Assembly (NCBI GenBank): GCA_964578835.1 | Contig: CAZOEL010000005.1 | Span: 68,059-132,058, forward strand | DNA length: 64,000 nt | Source: CAZOEL01 sp964578835 | Lineage (GTDB): Bacteria; Desulfobacterota; Syntrophobacteria; Syntrophobacterales; Syntrophobacteraceae | Direction of reading: 5' to 3' | Part shown: positions 44,171 to 52,666 of the stretch, one piece after another | Numbering within the stretch: the first letter of the stretch is position 1 | Layout: each line of letters starts with the position of its first letter | Notes under the pieces: model-generated | Told to the model about the DNA's origin: nothing | Seen by the model: only the letters and a program-made list of their open reading frames with translations | Database searches by the model: none | Program-made: the position numbers and the translations under genes

Positions 44171-45385
44171 CTAAAGTTCTTGGCGGGTTGATAGTAGCGG
44201 CGGCGACGCATCTCTATTGGTGGTATTTTCAAAGCAATCTGGCGCCTGCTGGTTACTCAGTTTTTTCAATAGACATTTGGCAATGAATTCCTGGAACTTG
44301 GAAGGATGGAAATACGTTTCCCATACGACTCGATTAGTAAGGCATTTGGACAATAGGGAAGCAGTTGTCTCTTTCTTGAACCATGATGAAATGATTGGTC
44401 CGATGTCGCCTATCTGAGCTTCAGGGATTCTGATAATGAGTGAGTCCCAGTTGATTTCGTCCTCTAAAGGGAGCACGCATTCATCAGAGACAAGAATAGG
44501 GATTCGTCCCATGCTCATTGCTTCGAAAAACCTAATCGAATTCAAACCGGTTCCACGCGGACAGAGAATGCTGATGGACTGCCTCGATATTTTCCGAAAG
44601 AGATTCTCTCTTCCGGAAAGAACCTGATGATCTGAGTGATGCCAATGGAATCTGTCAGTCACATCCAAATAGATGCTGAGATCGCTCTCTTGCTGAAGGT
44701 GCTCGATAAGAGATATTATAAGAGAAGGCCGTATTTTATGACTGCCAATATAACCCACAAAACTAGAATGATAAAGAATTTTGGATGGAATATCGCCTTT
44801 GCCTGCGTCAGGGATCCAATGGGGGCAGGAGACAGAGTTTGCGCCAGATTTGCCGTTGTTTATGCTCTGATTGAATAAAACACACTTCAGGCCAAACGGA
44901 CCGGACCAATCATGATGAACAAAAAAAACGTGTTTCTCTTCCGCTCCACTGTAAAAAGGCAGGCTGGTGATGAAATCGACGACTTTTGTATTCCCATTGG
45001 GATCATCGACATGGCCTGGTATGTCGCCGGTGATGCCGCATCTGTAGACAAGCCAGCTCAAATTCAAAGGAAAAATAATGAAATCGGCTTCTTCTGGACT
45101 GTTAACTATTCGGTATAAGTCTTTATCTGGGTGTATGAATGATATCAGGGACGGCGTGAATGTCGCATCAAACCTATCGCAGGGGACATATTTGGAAATT
45201 GGGGCATAAAGTCGGGAAAGAGGAAAATCCTTTCCTGGTCGATAAAAATACAGGCGTATTCTCCGTTTTTGTTTCAAAACATATGAACGATAATTACCGG
45301 ATTGTATTGGCATGTCACCATACTTTAGATGAGTAACGCGACAAAGATAAGGAATCCAGAAGCGAGTTCCGATGGGCCAGAGCAT
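44171..45385 (-). CDS. Exostosin-like (GT47-type) glycosyltransferase
   Basis: 404 residues from ATG 45385, preceded by AGGAAGG; an upstream TTG at 45436 has no ribosome-binding site. The C-terminal half has exostosin-domain traits: FVGYIGSHKIRPSLI, then ILCPRGTGLNSIRFFEAMSMGRIPILVSDECVLPLEDEINW, a GT-B donor-site arrangement. Middle part: ADFIIFPLNLSWL and HVFFVHHDW. Bacterial exostosin-domain proteins occur in capsule and O-antigen loci, with variable sugars. No membrane helix. Second gene of the island, preceding rfbF. Confidence 0.75.
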   Translation of the reverse strand: MLWPIGTRFWIPYLCRVTHLKYGDMPIQSGNYRSYVLKQKRRIRLYFYRPGKDFPLSRLYAPISKYVPCDRFDATFTPSLISFIHPDKDLYRIVNSPEEADFIIFPLNLSWLVYRCGITGDIPGHVDDPNGNTKVVDFITSLPFYSGAEEKHVFFVHHDWSGPFGLKCVLFNQSINNGKSGANSVSCPHWIPDAGKGDIPSKILYHSSFVGYIGSHKIRPSLIISLIEHLQQESDLSIYLDVTDRFHWHHSDHQVLSGRENLFRKISRQSISILCPRGTGLNSIRFFEAMSMGRIPILVSDECVLPLEDEINWDSLIIRIPEAQIGDIGPIISSWFKKETTASLLSKCLTNRVVWETYFHPSKFQEFIAKCLLKKLSNQQAPDCFENTTNRDASPPLLSTRQEL

Positions 45386-45514
45386 TTCCTTCCTGATGCA
45401 TTCCTGGTCAAGGGGTATGGGGGTGCGGATCCACAACTATTTGTCGTTTGAGCTGTTGTCTGCATTCCGCCATCAGAAAACAAATGTCAACTAACCAGGC
45501 AGGGGGAGAATCAA

Positions 45515-46999
45515 TTATGGCCGCCCCTCAATCAACCGTTGTACTTTGAAAACCTTCGTTTGCGGGAAATCATACGCGCCGAAAATCTTGGCGGCGTTGC
45601 TGAAGCAGTCAATAGCGCTCTGCAAGTCTCCATGTTTGGAGAATTCCTCGCCTGAGAGCATCCATGCTTTTATGGATCTCGGATTTTTCTTTACGGCTGT
45701 CTGCAAAGATCCCCAGGTGTCGCCGGCGCAGTAAGCTCCAAGAAGGTCAGGCAAATAGTTGTTTGGCTCAAGTTTGGATGCTTCATGAAAGAGCGCCCTA
45801 CAGGATTCTGCCGATTCCGAATCCTGGCTTCTTGTTAATCCTACACGGAGAAGGAGTTCAAAACGGGTCGGAAGAAGCATGAGATGTCGCCCATTCTTTA
45901 CGGACGTCCATTGGCTGGCTGTCTTTTCAAAGCGCTCCTCTAGCTTACTCTCTTTTTTGCCTGATGACGGTAGCATATTCCTGTAAAAAGCTATTCTCTC
46001 ATGGATTCGATACTTGAACAGCCTCTCTCTTACTACGTATTCGCGGGCAGCCATGGATATGCGGACTCGCAGAGAAATGTCGTTTGACACATTCTCAAGG
46101 ATTCTCAAGAGGTTGTCGTGATCTTCAAACAAGAAGCCGTTGCAGCCGTGCCGAACAACGGAGCTATATGCCTGCGCAGCCTGCATGATGGGGACTACTC
46201 CATGAGCGGCATATTCAATGAATTTGACATCTGATCTACAGGAATTGAATCCGGACTGCTGAAGAGGCGCGATGCCAATATCGATTGATTTGAGGAATTC
46301 ATAGTAGTCGAGCAATGAGCCTGTAGGGAAACGCTTCTTGCGGTCGGAGGGGAGAGCGTCGAAAAGCTCCCAGATCTTATCGGCGCACATCAGATGTAGG
46401 GCAACGTCCTCTCTCGACATGATCCAGCTAATTACGGCGTCGGAGACGCTCCTCATATCTTCCAGATGGCCGAAGGAGCCTCCCCAGCCGATGATTGTCT
46501 TCGAATTCCTGGCGTGTCTTCGCTCTTCTGGAAGCGTCAGGATGTGGTTTGGGAAGACTGCGGCGAGCGGGTTGAGGCGTCCGTATTTGCATTTGAGCTC
46601 TTCGCTGCTGAACTGCAATGCGTCGCAATAGCCGGCCAACGTTTCGAGGAGGCGGGTGTTCTCCGGATTCTGGTAAAAGGAATGCACCGGGTTCCATGGA
46701 GGGATGGCGGAAAAATCATCATTCAACTCATAAACGGTTGGCTTTCCATGCTGCTTGCGATCGTAAACGAGCGGCAGGACGTCTGGGTCGCAGATGCTGT
46801 TGAGCACCAGGATATCGGCGTCCAACATGATTTGCTCTTTTCCCGGGTGGAAATTAGTCAGGTTCACTGTGTAGACGCCCTTCTCTTGAGCCATCGCGAG
46901 TCCGGGGGCGTAGGTCCTGTAGTAAAAGTCACCTCCCTGCTCGTTTTGGGGAACATCGACTTGAACGATGAGAAGCGACTTTTTTGCTTGTTCCGTCAT
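45515..46999 (-). CDS. GT4-like glycosyltransferase with TPR-like tail
   Basis: 494 residues. GT-B fold: early DVPQNEQGGDFYYRTYAPG, TVYELNDDF, a donor domain start at TIIGWGGSFGHLEDM, and IDIGIAPLQQSGFNSCRSDVKFIEYAAHGVVPIMQ carrying the acidic-residue motif. From about residue 360 the sequence becomes helical and TPR-like (AWMLSGEEFSKHGDLQSAI), echoing other island enzymes. ATG 46999 is reported; GTG 47011 is in frame and neither has a strong ribosome-binding site. It is the first gene of the long minus-strand island, downstream of the MITE-like element. Confidence 0.8.
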   Translation of the reverse strand: MTEQAKKSLLIVQVDVPQNEQGGDFYYRTYAPGLAMAQEKGVYTVNLTNFHPGKEQIMLDADILVLNSICDPDVLPLVYDRKQHGKPTVYELNDDFSAIPPWNPVHSFYQNPENTRLLETLAGYCDALQFSSEELKCKYGRLNPLAAVFPNHILTLPEERRHARNSKTIIGWGGSFGHLEDMRSVSDAVISWIMSREDVALHLMCADKIWELFDALPSDRKKRFPTGSLLDYYEFLKSIDIGIAPLQQSGFNSCRSDVKFIEYAAHGVVPIMQAAQAYSSVVRHGCNGFLFEDHDNLLRILENVSNDISLRVRISMAAREYVVRERLFKYRIHERIAFYRNMLPSSGKKESKLEERFEKTASQWTSVKNGRHLMLLPTRFELLLRVGLTRSQDSESAESCRALFHEASKLEPNNYLPDLLGAYCAGDTWGSLQTAVKKNPRSIKAWMLSGEEFSKHGDLQSAIDCFSNAAKIFGAYDFPQTKVFKVQRLIEGRP

Positions 47000-47392
47000 T
47001 CTAATCGCCACTTGGGGAAAGAGGTCTTCTCAGTATCGGAGAATAAGCCTCCGGCAATCTCGGGGCGCTGCGCTTTTGATTAATGGATTGGAATGAGCCA
47101 GTCCATCCCTGCAGCCCCTAGCCTGTTTTCCGCTTGTTTGTGAAAGGGATTTATCTCTGCTTGCGAGCAAATTGCGTTCAAACGCGCTCTTTGACCTCTC
47201 CGAGCTGTGGTGGCCGTCGGACACTATCGCGCATCCCGCAACGCTCGCTCAGGATGATTTGCAAGTAGTGTGCCTCTGGGGAATCATGCGGTTTTGTTGA
47301 GAATCCCTTTGATTGCTCGAAAAGGTGGGTGTTTCCTTTGTCATAGGAGCATTTTCCGGATGGTCTCATGAGGATTTTGCCCTGTGGGCCGG

Positions 47393-47617
47393 CTACTCTA
47401 TGCACACATCTCGTGAGATATAGAGTGGTGCGGAATCTTACGGATCCGGGGCAGCGCGGGCAACGGGTTGCCCGCGCCCGAAGGGCAAGAGGAATAAGGC
47501 AACTGGGCAGTGTCCTGGTCGAGCCTCTTGTGCTTCGCACCCGGGCAACTCGTTGCCCGGGCCACCCCCCTAAATCGTCAGCCCTGCTACATCGGCAAAG
47601 ATGTGTGCATAGAGTAG
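47393..47617. mobile_element. MITE-like element with 9-bp target duplication
   Basis: A 225-bp non-coding element bounded by perfect 19-bp terminal inverted repeats: CTACTCTATGCACACATCT at 47393-47411 and its reverse complement at 47599-47617. Both ends are flanked by the direct repeat GTGGGCCGG (47384-47392 and 47618-47626), a textbook target-site duplication. Inside are two strong hairpins, arms 47454-47464/47467-47477 and 47540-47549/47552-47561, sharing the core GGGCAAC-NN-GTTGCCC. There is no transposase gene, so movement would need an IS with the same ends elsewhere. The 9-bp duplication is compatible with several IS groups; the family is not assigned. Confidence 0.82.
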
Positions 47618-47662
47618 GTGGGCCGGGGCTGCTCTGCAGCATTATTGGGCGGAAGCTTTGTC

Positions 47663-48220
47663 TTAACGCCAGATATCGCTCAGGTTGATTGTTATTTCCG
47701 AGAATGGCTCAGCCCTCACTGCGGCGTCTTCCGCATAAAGACCGGCAACAACCCACTCGCCTCCTTCAAGCCTGAACACATCGAGCGTCTTCATCGTCGG
47801 ATCGATGAGCCAGGAGTAGGGGACTCCGTTTTGCGCATAGATGGACATCTTTAGCATCCTGTCCCTTTTCAGCGTGTTGGGTGAGATCACTTCACAGACC
47901 CAGTCGGGAACGACTGAGATCCAATTGTGAGGCTCGTCTCCCGGATACCTCTCCATTTTCCATCCGGCGAGGTCCGGAACGAGGATATCTCCCTCAAGTC
48001 CGATCTCCGGTTCGAGGATGATGACCCATCCACCGGGGCCCCCACGCCCTAGCTGATACGCCGGCCCGATCAAGAATCCCAGGGAAGATGAGGCGCTTGT
48101 ATGTTTTCTCGACGGTCGGGGCGTTATGACCAGTTCCCCGCTGATGATTTCAGCGGTCATCTCTTCCGGGATGCTGAAAAGATCTTCGTAAACGGCCTTT
48201 CGCTTTGCTGCCTCAGTCAT
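47663..48220 (-). CDS. Uma2-family (DUF820) putative restriction-type nuclease
   Basis: 185 residues from ATG 48220 (AGAGGA 9 nt upstream; ATG 48229 is too close to it). Uma2/DUF820 features: ILVPDLAGWKMER, WVCEVISPNTLKRDRMLKMSIYAQNGVPYSWLIDP. These match the D-ExV-K core of PD-(D/E)XK nucleases. The family is widespread and often multi-copy in some bacteria; its biological role is not established. An isolated gene between the MITE-like element and asnB, with no toxin-antitoxin or restriction partner, probably acquired independently of the flagellar genes. Confidence 0.88.
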   Translation of the reverse strand: MTEAAKRKAVYEDLFSIPEEMTAEIISGELVITPRPSRKHTSASSSLGFLIGPAYQLGRGGPGGWVIILEPEIGLEGDILVPDLAGWKMERYPGDEPHNWISVVPDWVCEVISPNTLKRDRMLKMSIYAQNGVPYSWLIDPTMKTLDVFRLEGGEWVVAGLYAEDAAVRAEPFSEITINLSDIWR

Positions 48221-48432
48221 GTATTCCATTCCTCTTATGGCAGTCGCAATAAAAGATAGCTTTAATATGGCGGCAACCGCCTGAGTTGATATTTTGACAT
48301 ATTGTGCTGAGAAGAGAAAGAAATCAATTTATGGGCGTCAGCAATCTGACGAGATCTGATGTAGCCAGTGTTTTGCAAGGCCTGGAATGCATCTTTGGCG
48401 AAAACATCCGTCTCATGGGCGCTTCGCCGTTC

Positions 48433-50319
48433 TTATAGGCCTTTCCCGAAGAATGTCTCATGCCACAACTGCATGAAGAACGCAGTTATAATGAGACCGG
48501 AATAATCCGCAGGAGTCTTTCTATCGTATTCCGAAAGCATGAAGCTGATGAAGTCCGCATTAAAAAATCCTGTTTCTTTCACCTTTGGCGGGGCTAGAAG
48601 ATCCCTAAGGAGGTCTCCGGCGGCGTCGATAAACCATCCGGCTGGGGGTTGGAAGGGCTGTTTTTTCCTTCTGCAAATCTCATCCGGCGCTATTCCCGTC
48701 ATGCTCTTCTTGAGGATGTGCTTTTCCGAGAGACCGAGCATCTTTAGATGGGGCGGCACCCTGAAAAGAAAGTTCACGAATTCGTGATCGAGGAAGAGGG
48801 GACGCGCTTCGACGGAGTTGGCCATGCTCATCTTGTCGGCCAATGGAAGGGTGAGGTTGAGAAGTCTCATCTTTGTTTCTATATAAAGCGCCTGATCCAT
48901 GAGAGAGCGGTGGGCGATCTTTTCCAAATCGAAGAAAAAGGGCTCATCAGGCGGAGTTTTCCGCATCCGCTCGGCGAATTCGGGGGAATAAAGCTTCTGT
49001 TTGTGTTGAAAGCTCTGATAGCGATAGGGAACGGCGGGGTGAGCAGCGGGAAAACGGTCTGCCGCAATTCTCAGCACGTAGTACATCGAATCGACCTGGT
49101 TGAAGGTTTCGAGGCGGGGGAAAATTCTTCTCAAGGCTGTTTTGCGCCATTCACTGCCCGTATTGCCGATGAAAGCCATGGCCTTGAGGATTCTGAAATA
49201 ATCGTAGCCGCCGATGATTTCATCGGAGCCATCTCCTGAAAGCACGACTTTCACGCCCATTTCCCGCGCTTTTTTCGAAAGGAGGAAAAAAGGAAGACTC
49301 AGAAGGGAAACAATAGGGTTCTCCAGATGATATGCGAGCTTGACTATCTCATCCGGTGTTATGGCGCAGGGGAATTCGGAGTAGTCGGTTTGGAAGAATT
49401 CACCGCCTTTCCTTGAAAATTCCCGTTCGTCGTAACCGGCGTTTTCAAAGGTGATGGTGATGGTTTTTATCTTCCTGTCCGCAATGCGGGAGTAAAGCCC
49501 GGCAATGGTTGTCGAGTCTATTCCACCGCTGAGATATGCGGCTACCGGGACATCGGAGACCACTCCGGCTCGCACAGACTTTTCAAGTCTTGACTGGAAT
49601 TGGCTGGTCAATTCGTTGACGCCGATATCGAGCATGGGCGCGTCGAGCTCGATGTCCCAATACTGCGTCAGAGTCGCGCCATTGGATCGGACCTTCATGA
49701 AAAAACCGGGGAGGAGTTGTTTTATATTCTCAAAAAACGTATAGGGCGCGACGTTGAACCCGAACGTCAAAAGATTGTCTATGGCGTTTTCATGCACTCT
49801 TCGCGGAACATGCGGATGCGCCAGGAGCGCTTTGATTTCGGATGCAAATAGAAATGTTCCGTCAGCAAGGCGCGTATAGTAGAGAGGCTTTATGCCGAAT
49901 CTGTCTCGGGCGAGGAAAAGCTCTCCGGTGTTTGCATTCCATATGCAGAAGGCGAACATTCCGTTGAGCCTGTCCAGGCAGCGAGAGCCCCATTCACAAT
50001 AGGCGTAGAGTATGGCTTCCGTATCGCTTTGAGTGCGCAAGGAATAGCCCAATGACGCCAATTCGGCGCGTAGGGCTTTGTAATTGTAGACTTCGCCGTT
50101 GTAAACGATGCAAAGGGAGCCATCGTGATTGTAGAGCGGCTGGGAGCCCGTATGGAGGTCGATGATCGTGAGGCGGCGCGAAGCCAGGTGGACGCGCCGA
50201 TCGATGTGAAAGCCCTCCTCGTCGGGCCCCCTGTGGGCCAAAGATTTGGACATCCTTTCAATAACGCGCTTATCGGCGTTGATTCCGTCACTGCAAAAAA
50301 TTCCAACAATCCCACACAT
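48433..50319 (-). CDS. asnB: Asparagine synthase (glutamine-hydrolysing)
   Basis: 628 residues. N-terminal Ntn glutaminase starts MCGIVGIF with Cys2 as nucleophile, and has LAHRGPDEEG and IVYNGEVYNYKALR. The synthase domain has the PPi-loop SGGIDSTTIAGLYS and VVLSGDGSDEIIGGYDYF. Catalyses ATP- and glutamine-dependent amidation of aspartate. AsnB paralogues in polysaccharide and modification loci instead amidate sugar acids or other carboxylates (WbpS and similar). With flaG upstream and the glycan island downstream, either role is possible. Length and motifs are intact. Confidence 0.92.
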   Translation of the reverse strand: MCGIVGIFCSDGINADKRVIERMSKSLAHRGPDEEGFHIDRRVHLASRRLTIIDLHTGSQPLYNHDGSLCIVYNGEVYNYKALRAELASLGYSLRTQSDTEAILYAYCEWGSRCLDRLNGMFAFCIWNANTGELFLARDRFGIKPLYYTRLADGTFLFASEIKALLAHPHVPRRVHENAIDNLLTFGFNVAPYTFFENIKQLLPGFFMKVRSNGATLTQYWDIELDAPMLDIGVNELTSQFQSRLEKSVRAGVVSDVPVAAYLSGGIDSTTIAGLYSRIADRKIKTITITFENAGYDEREFSRKGGEFFQTDYSEFPCAITPDEIVKLAYHLENPIVSLLSLPFFLLSKKAREMGVKVVLSGDGSDEIIGGYDYFRILKAMAFIGNTGSEWRKTALRRIFPRLETFNQVDSMYYVLRIAADRFPAAHPAVPYRYQSFQHKQKLYSPEFAERMRKTPPDEPFFFDLEKIAHRSLMDQALYIETKMRLLNLTLPLADKMSMANSVEARPLFLDHEFVNFLFRVPPHLKMLGLSEKHILKKSMTGIAPDEICRRKKQPFQPPAGWFIDAAGDLLRDLLAPPKVKETGFFNADFISFMLSEYDRKTPADYSGLIITAFFMQLWHETFFGKGL

Positions 50320-50819
50320 TTTTATCCGCTCTTCAGAGTATGGTCCGTAAGATTATGTCGTTTTACAAGCTTTATGCAATAATCGGGACCATTTGCCGGC
50401 GCCATGCTATTCTTATTCTAAAAATAGGGCCATTGGAAATCGTGACCTGCCGGCAATTGAATAGAATGTCTTTTCTTGCTGTCAGCCTATTTTTTTAATT
50501 GGGATATGAGTAGCAAGGATTTATGCGCAGTATGCGTATGGTCAGGGTTTGGCCGATAATGAGGCGGCGCCTGCCGGTAGCGCTACTTGCAGAGACTTGT
50601 TTTTGCACAGATGCATGTCCAAACGCGCGCGTTCGTAGCAAATCGACCAGAAACAGCGACGCAGTAGCGAGCACGCTCATTGCGCTGGCGACTTCTGTTT
50701 GGATCTGGACCTACGGATCACATAGGCGCGCTTGAACAAAAGCGCTTAGGCTTATTATCCCGAAGACGTCGGAAAGGGTTGAGCAATTGTCAGTGAGTGC
50801 AATCGCAATGCACTGAGCC
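50320..50819. other. Intergenic between flaG and asnB
   Basis: 500 bases without a convincing gene. A 70-codon plus-strand frame (50523-50735) is Arg-rich and lacks a ribosome-binding site. A short inverted repeat AGTGCA/TGCACT lies just beyond the flaG stop but has no T tract. Confidence 0.45.
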
Positions 50820-51224
50820 TCAGGCTTTCCCTTCAAAAAGCACCCCACGCAGCTCAACCAGCTTTTCTCGCAGTTTTACGAGATCCTCGGGGGGTATCTG
50901 GCGAATCATCTCGCCGCTTTCTGCATTCATAACCTTCACTATCACGTCTTTGGTCTTGTCGCTGATTTGAAAGTCCAGATTGATGTTGAGCTCGGAGAGG
51001 TATTCCTGGACATCCTGCACGATATTCTCAACATCTTCTGAGGAAATTTTGGCGCTCGGCAAATCTGAGGCAGATTGCTTCTCTTCTTCTCCCGCCTTTT
51101 TGGTCTGGCCGCCTTCGCCCTTCTTGACCGGCTCGATGACTCTTGATTCCTGTGGCTTCAAGTTTTGTCGCAACCATGCGTCGGCTACCACTACCGGCTG
51201 AATTTCGCCAATTTTCGCTTCCAT
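50820..51224 (-). CDS. flaG: Flagellar protein FlaG
   Basis: 134 residues from ATG 51224 (AAGGGAG 8 nt upstream); the longer frame to 51377 lacks support. The C-terminal 85 residues are the FlaG domain: LSELNINLDFQISDKTKDVIVKV, then ESGEMIRQIPPEDLVKLREKL, ending near the C-terminus as usual. The N-terminal part is a charged linker (KKGEGGQTKKAGEEEKQ). FlaG affects filament length or assembly in several polar-flagellate bacteria and is normally encoded beside flagellin and fliD. Here 33 kb of other DNA separates it from fliC. A candidate sigma-28-like promoter is at 51289-51316. Confidence 0.9.
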   Translation of the reverse strand: MEAKIGEIQPVVVADAWLRQNLKPQESRVIEPVKKGEGGQTKKAGEEEKQSASDLPSAKISSEDVENIVQDVQEYLSELNINLDFQISDKTKDVIVKVMNAESGEMIRQIPPEDLVKLREKLVELRGVLFEGKA

Positions 51225-51288
51225 ATGAGCAACTCCCTTACTAAAAACGTAAACATACATTAGTCTTCCATGACTCCATTCGCAGATA

Positions 51289-51316
51289 TCATCGTCAGGA
51301 TGCGCAGGAAACATTA
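51289..51316 (-). promoter_or_regulatory. Candidate sigma-28-like promoter of flaG
   Basis: On the minus strand: -35 TAATGTTT (51309-51316), 12-nt spacer, -10 GACGATGA (51289-51296), 64 nt before the flaG ATG. Weaker -10 than the others in this window. Confidence 0.45.
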
Positions 51317-51456
51317 GAGATTTTTCTCTGGAAAAGTTTGGAGCACGGTCTTTGCGAAAGATCGAATGGCCTCTCATTACCGTCCGGGATTGTCGTCACT
51401 GGAATCTTTTGCAGGAGCTCAGGTTTCCGGGCATATTTGAGAAAAGTTGTAATGCC

Positions 51457-51712
51457 GTAGCCCCGAAGGGGCGTAACATCATAGCCTGGGGCAACGCCCT
51501 GGGTGAGGAAAGATATTCCCTCCCTACAGAGCCTTGAAAGGGCGAAACATCCAAAGAATGGTTATCCCGCCCTTTCAGGACCTTGAGAATATGGCGGGAT
51601 CTCTAATCCCAGGGGGTTGCCTTGGGCTATGATATTGCGTCCCTTCGGAGCTCCGCGCTTCACACCCAGAGCGTTGCCATGGGCTCAAGCTGGTGTGCCC
51701 TTTCGGGGCCTC
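51457..51712. repeat. Cluster of degenerate palindromic intergenic repeats
   Basis: Three copies of a roughly 50-bp unit: 51457-51505 (minus orientation), 51606-51652 and 51663-51712 (plus). Each reads CCCAGGGNGTTGCCNTGGGC, a TATGATNTTNCG-like stretch, then a CCCCTTCGGGGC-like hairpin, with variation. Two half-units (around 51529-51550 and 51568-51587, GAAAGGGCG) lie between in opposite orientation. They form stable hairpins, but I see no coding potential. The GGCAAC/GTTGCC core is shared with the MITE hairpins at 47.5 kb. Confidence 0.6.
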
Positions 51713-51912
51713 GCAACTATGCCGTTCCCCTCTTTCAGCCAATGCGGCCCGATTTCTATGGAAGTCTTTCAGAATTGGTATGATTCCAGCAACTATGTGC
51801 TCTGAAGAATGAAATCGGCGAAAGATTGTTCTTCCTTGTTGCATAGGTGGAGCTCAGCTGGAGTGAGCCGTTTGCGAAATTTCAGGTCAATCAGCCCATA
51901 CAAGAGTGTCAG

Positions 51913-52554
51913 ATGCCATATAATGAATTTCCTTACATGTGCAATGAGCGCAGACGCCATGAGCGGCTTCGTTCGTTGATTTCCCTTATCCTACTTGCAA
52001 TCTTTTGCGTTGCTTCAGCGGGATGCGCTACGTTCATGCAAGCAAAATCCAATCGCCCCGTCCTTTGCGAGCCCATCGAGGTGCTTATTCATGCGGACCC
52101 GCTGGTTTTCAGGCGAGCAAAGCTGGCTGTGCTGCCCTTCGATGCTCCCGATTACGCCGCAGGGGTGGGAACGCGGATAGCGGCAATCTATGTGCAGGAG
52201 TTGCTTCGGAGGGGCGCCTTCGCTCAGCCCATGGCGATGCCTTACAGCGCCGGAAGCGATGAAGAGGCGATCCTCATGGCGCGTCGCGAAAATTTTGATT
52301 TAGTGATGAGATCGCAAATTGAGTATCTTTTGGATGGGTCCGGGGCTATGCCCACTCATCTGGACACGAACGTGCGAATCCTGGATGTTCGCTCTGGAAG
52401 GACGCTTTGGAGCCTCAAGCAGAAGGCTTTCTCCGAGCCCGGGCCTGACGTGGATCTCTTTTGGACGACCTTCTCCGGCAGTCCGGCTCAGAGGTATGAG
52501 CTTCTATCCAAAGCGCTTGCGGAGCAGTTTTCCGTATACTTCTTATCTCCATGA
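51913..52554 (+). CDS. Putative lipoprotein with TolB/CsgG-like domain
   Basis: 213 residues. Signal region: Arg-rich start then LISLILLAIFCVASAGC, where the Cys would be the lipidated +1 residue. The mature part (KLAVLPFDAPDYAAGVGTRIAAIYVQEL, FDLVMRSQIEYLLDG, VRILDVRSGRTLWSLKQ) resembles the domain shared by LpoB, CsgG-like and FlgO/GNA1162-type envelope lipoproteins. Next to flagellar genes, a FlgO/FlgP-like outer-membrane role is possible but unproven. Start is uncertain: ATG 51913 and ATG 51937 both lack a good ribosome-binding site. Confidence 0.65.
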   Translation: MPYNEFPYMCNERRRHERLRSLISLILLAIFCVASAGCATFMQAKSNRPVLCEPIEVLIHADPLVFRRAKLAVLPFDAPDYAAGVGTRIAAIYVQELLRRGAFAQPMAMPYSAGSDEEAILMARRENFDLVMRSQIEYLLDGSGAMPTHLDTNVRILDVRSGRTLWSLKQKAFSEPGPDVDLFWTTFSGSPAQRYELLSKALAEQFSVYFLSP

Positions 52555-52585
52555 AAAATGTGATCCCGGGCAGGAAAAATAACAT

Positions 52586-52613
52586 TAAAGGCTGTGACTT
52601 CGCATGCCGATCA
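52586..52613 (+). promoter_or_regulatory. Sigma-28-like promoter of the response-regulator operon
   Basis: -35 TAAAGGCT (52586-52593), 12-nt spacer, -10 GCCGATCA (52606-52613). Lies between the lipoprotein stop and the response-regulator start at 52667. Confidence 0.65.
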
Positions 52614-52666
52614 AGTCAGATACTGGCGAATAGTCGATAGACGGCTGTGGGAGGAGTTTTTTTTCG

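Noticed and set aside
50370..50395. Possible sigma-54 site before asnB
   Set aside because: The GG and GC pairs are one base too far apart for a functional -24/-12 element.
50523..50735. 70-codon Arg-rich plus-strand frame between flaG and asnB
   Set aside because: No ribosome-binding site; the residue composition is that of a chance frame in non-coding DNA.
51457..51712. Considered as a CRISPR array
   Set aside because: Units are palindromic, degenerate, in mixed orientation and irregularly spaced, without unique spacers or cas genes.
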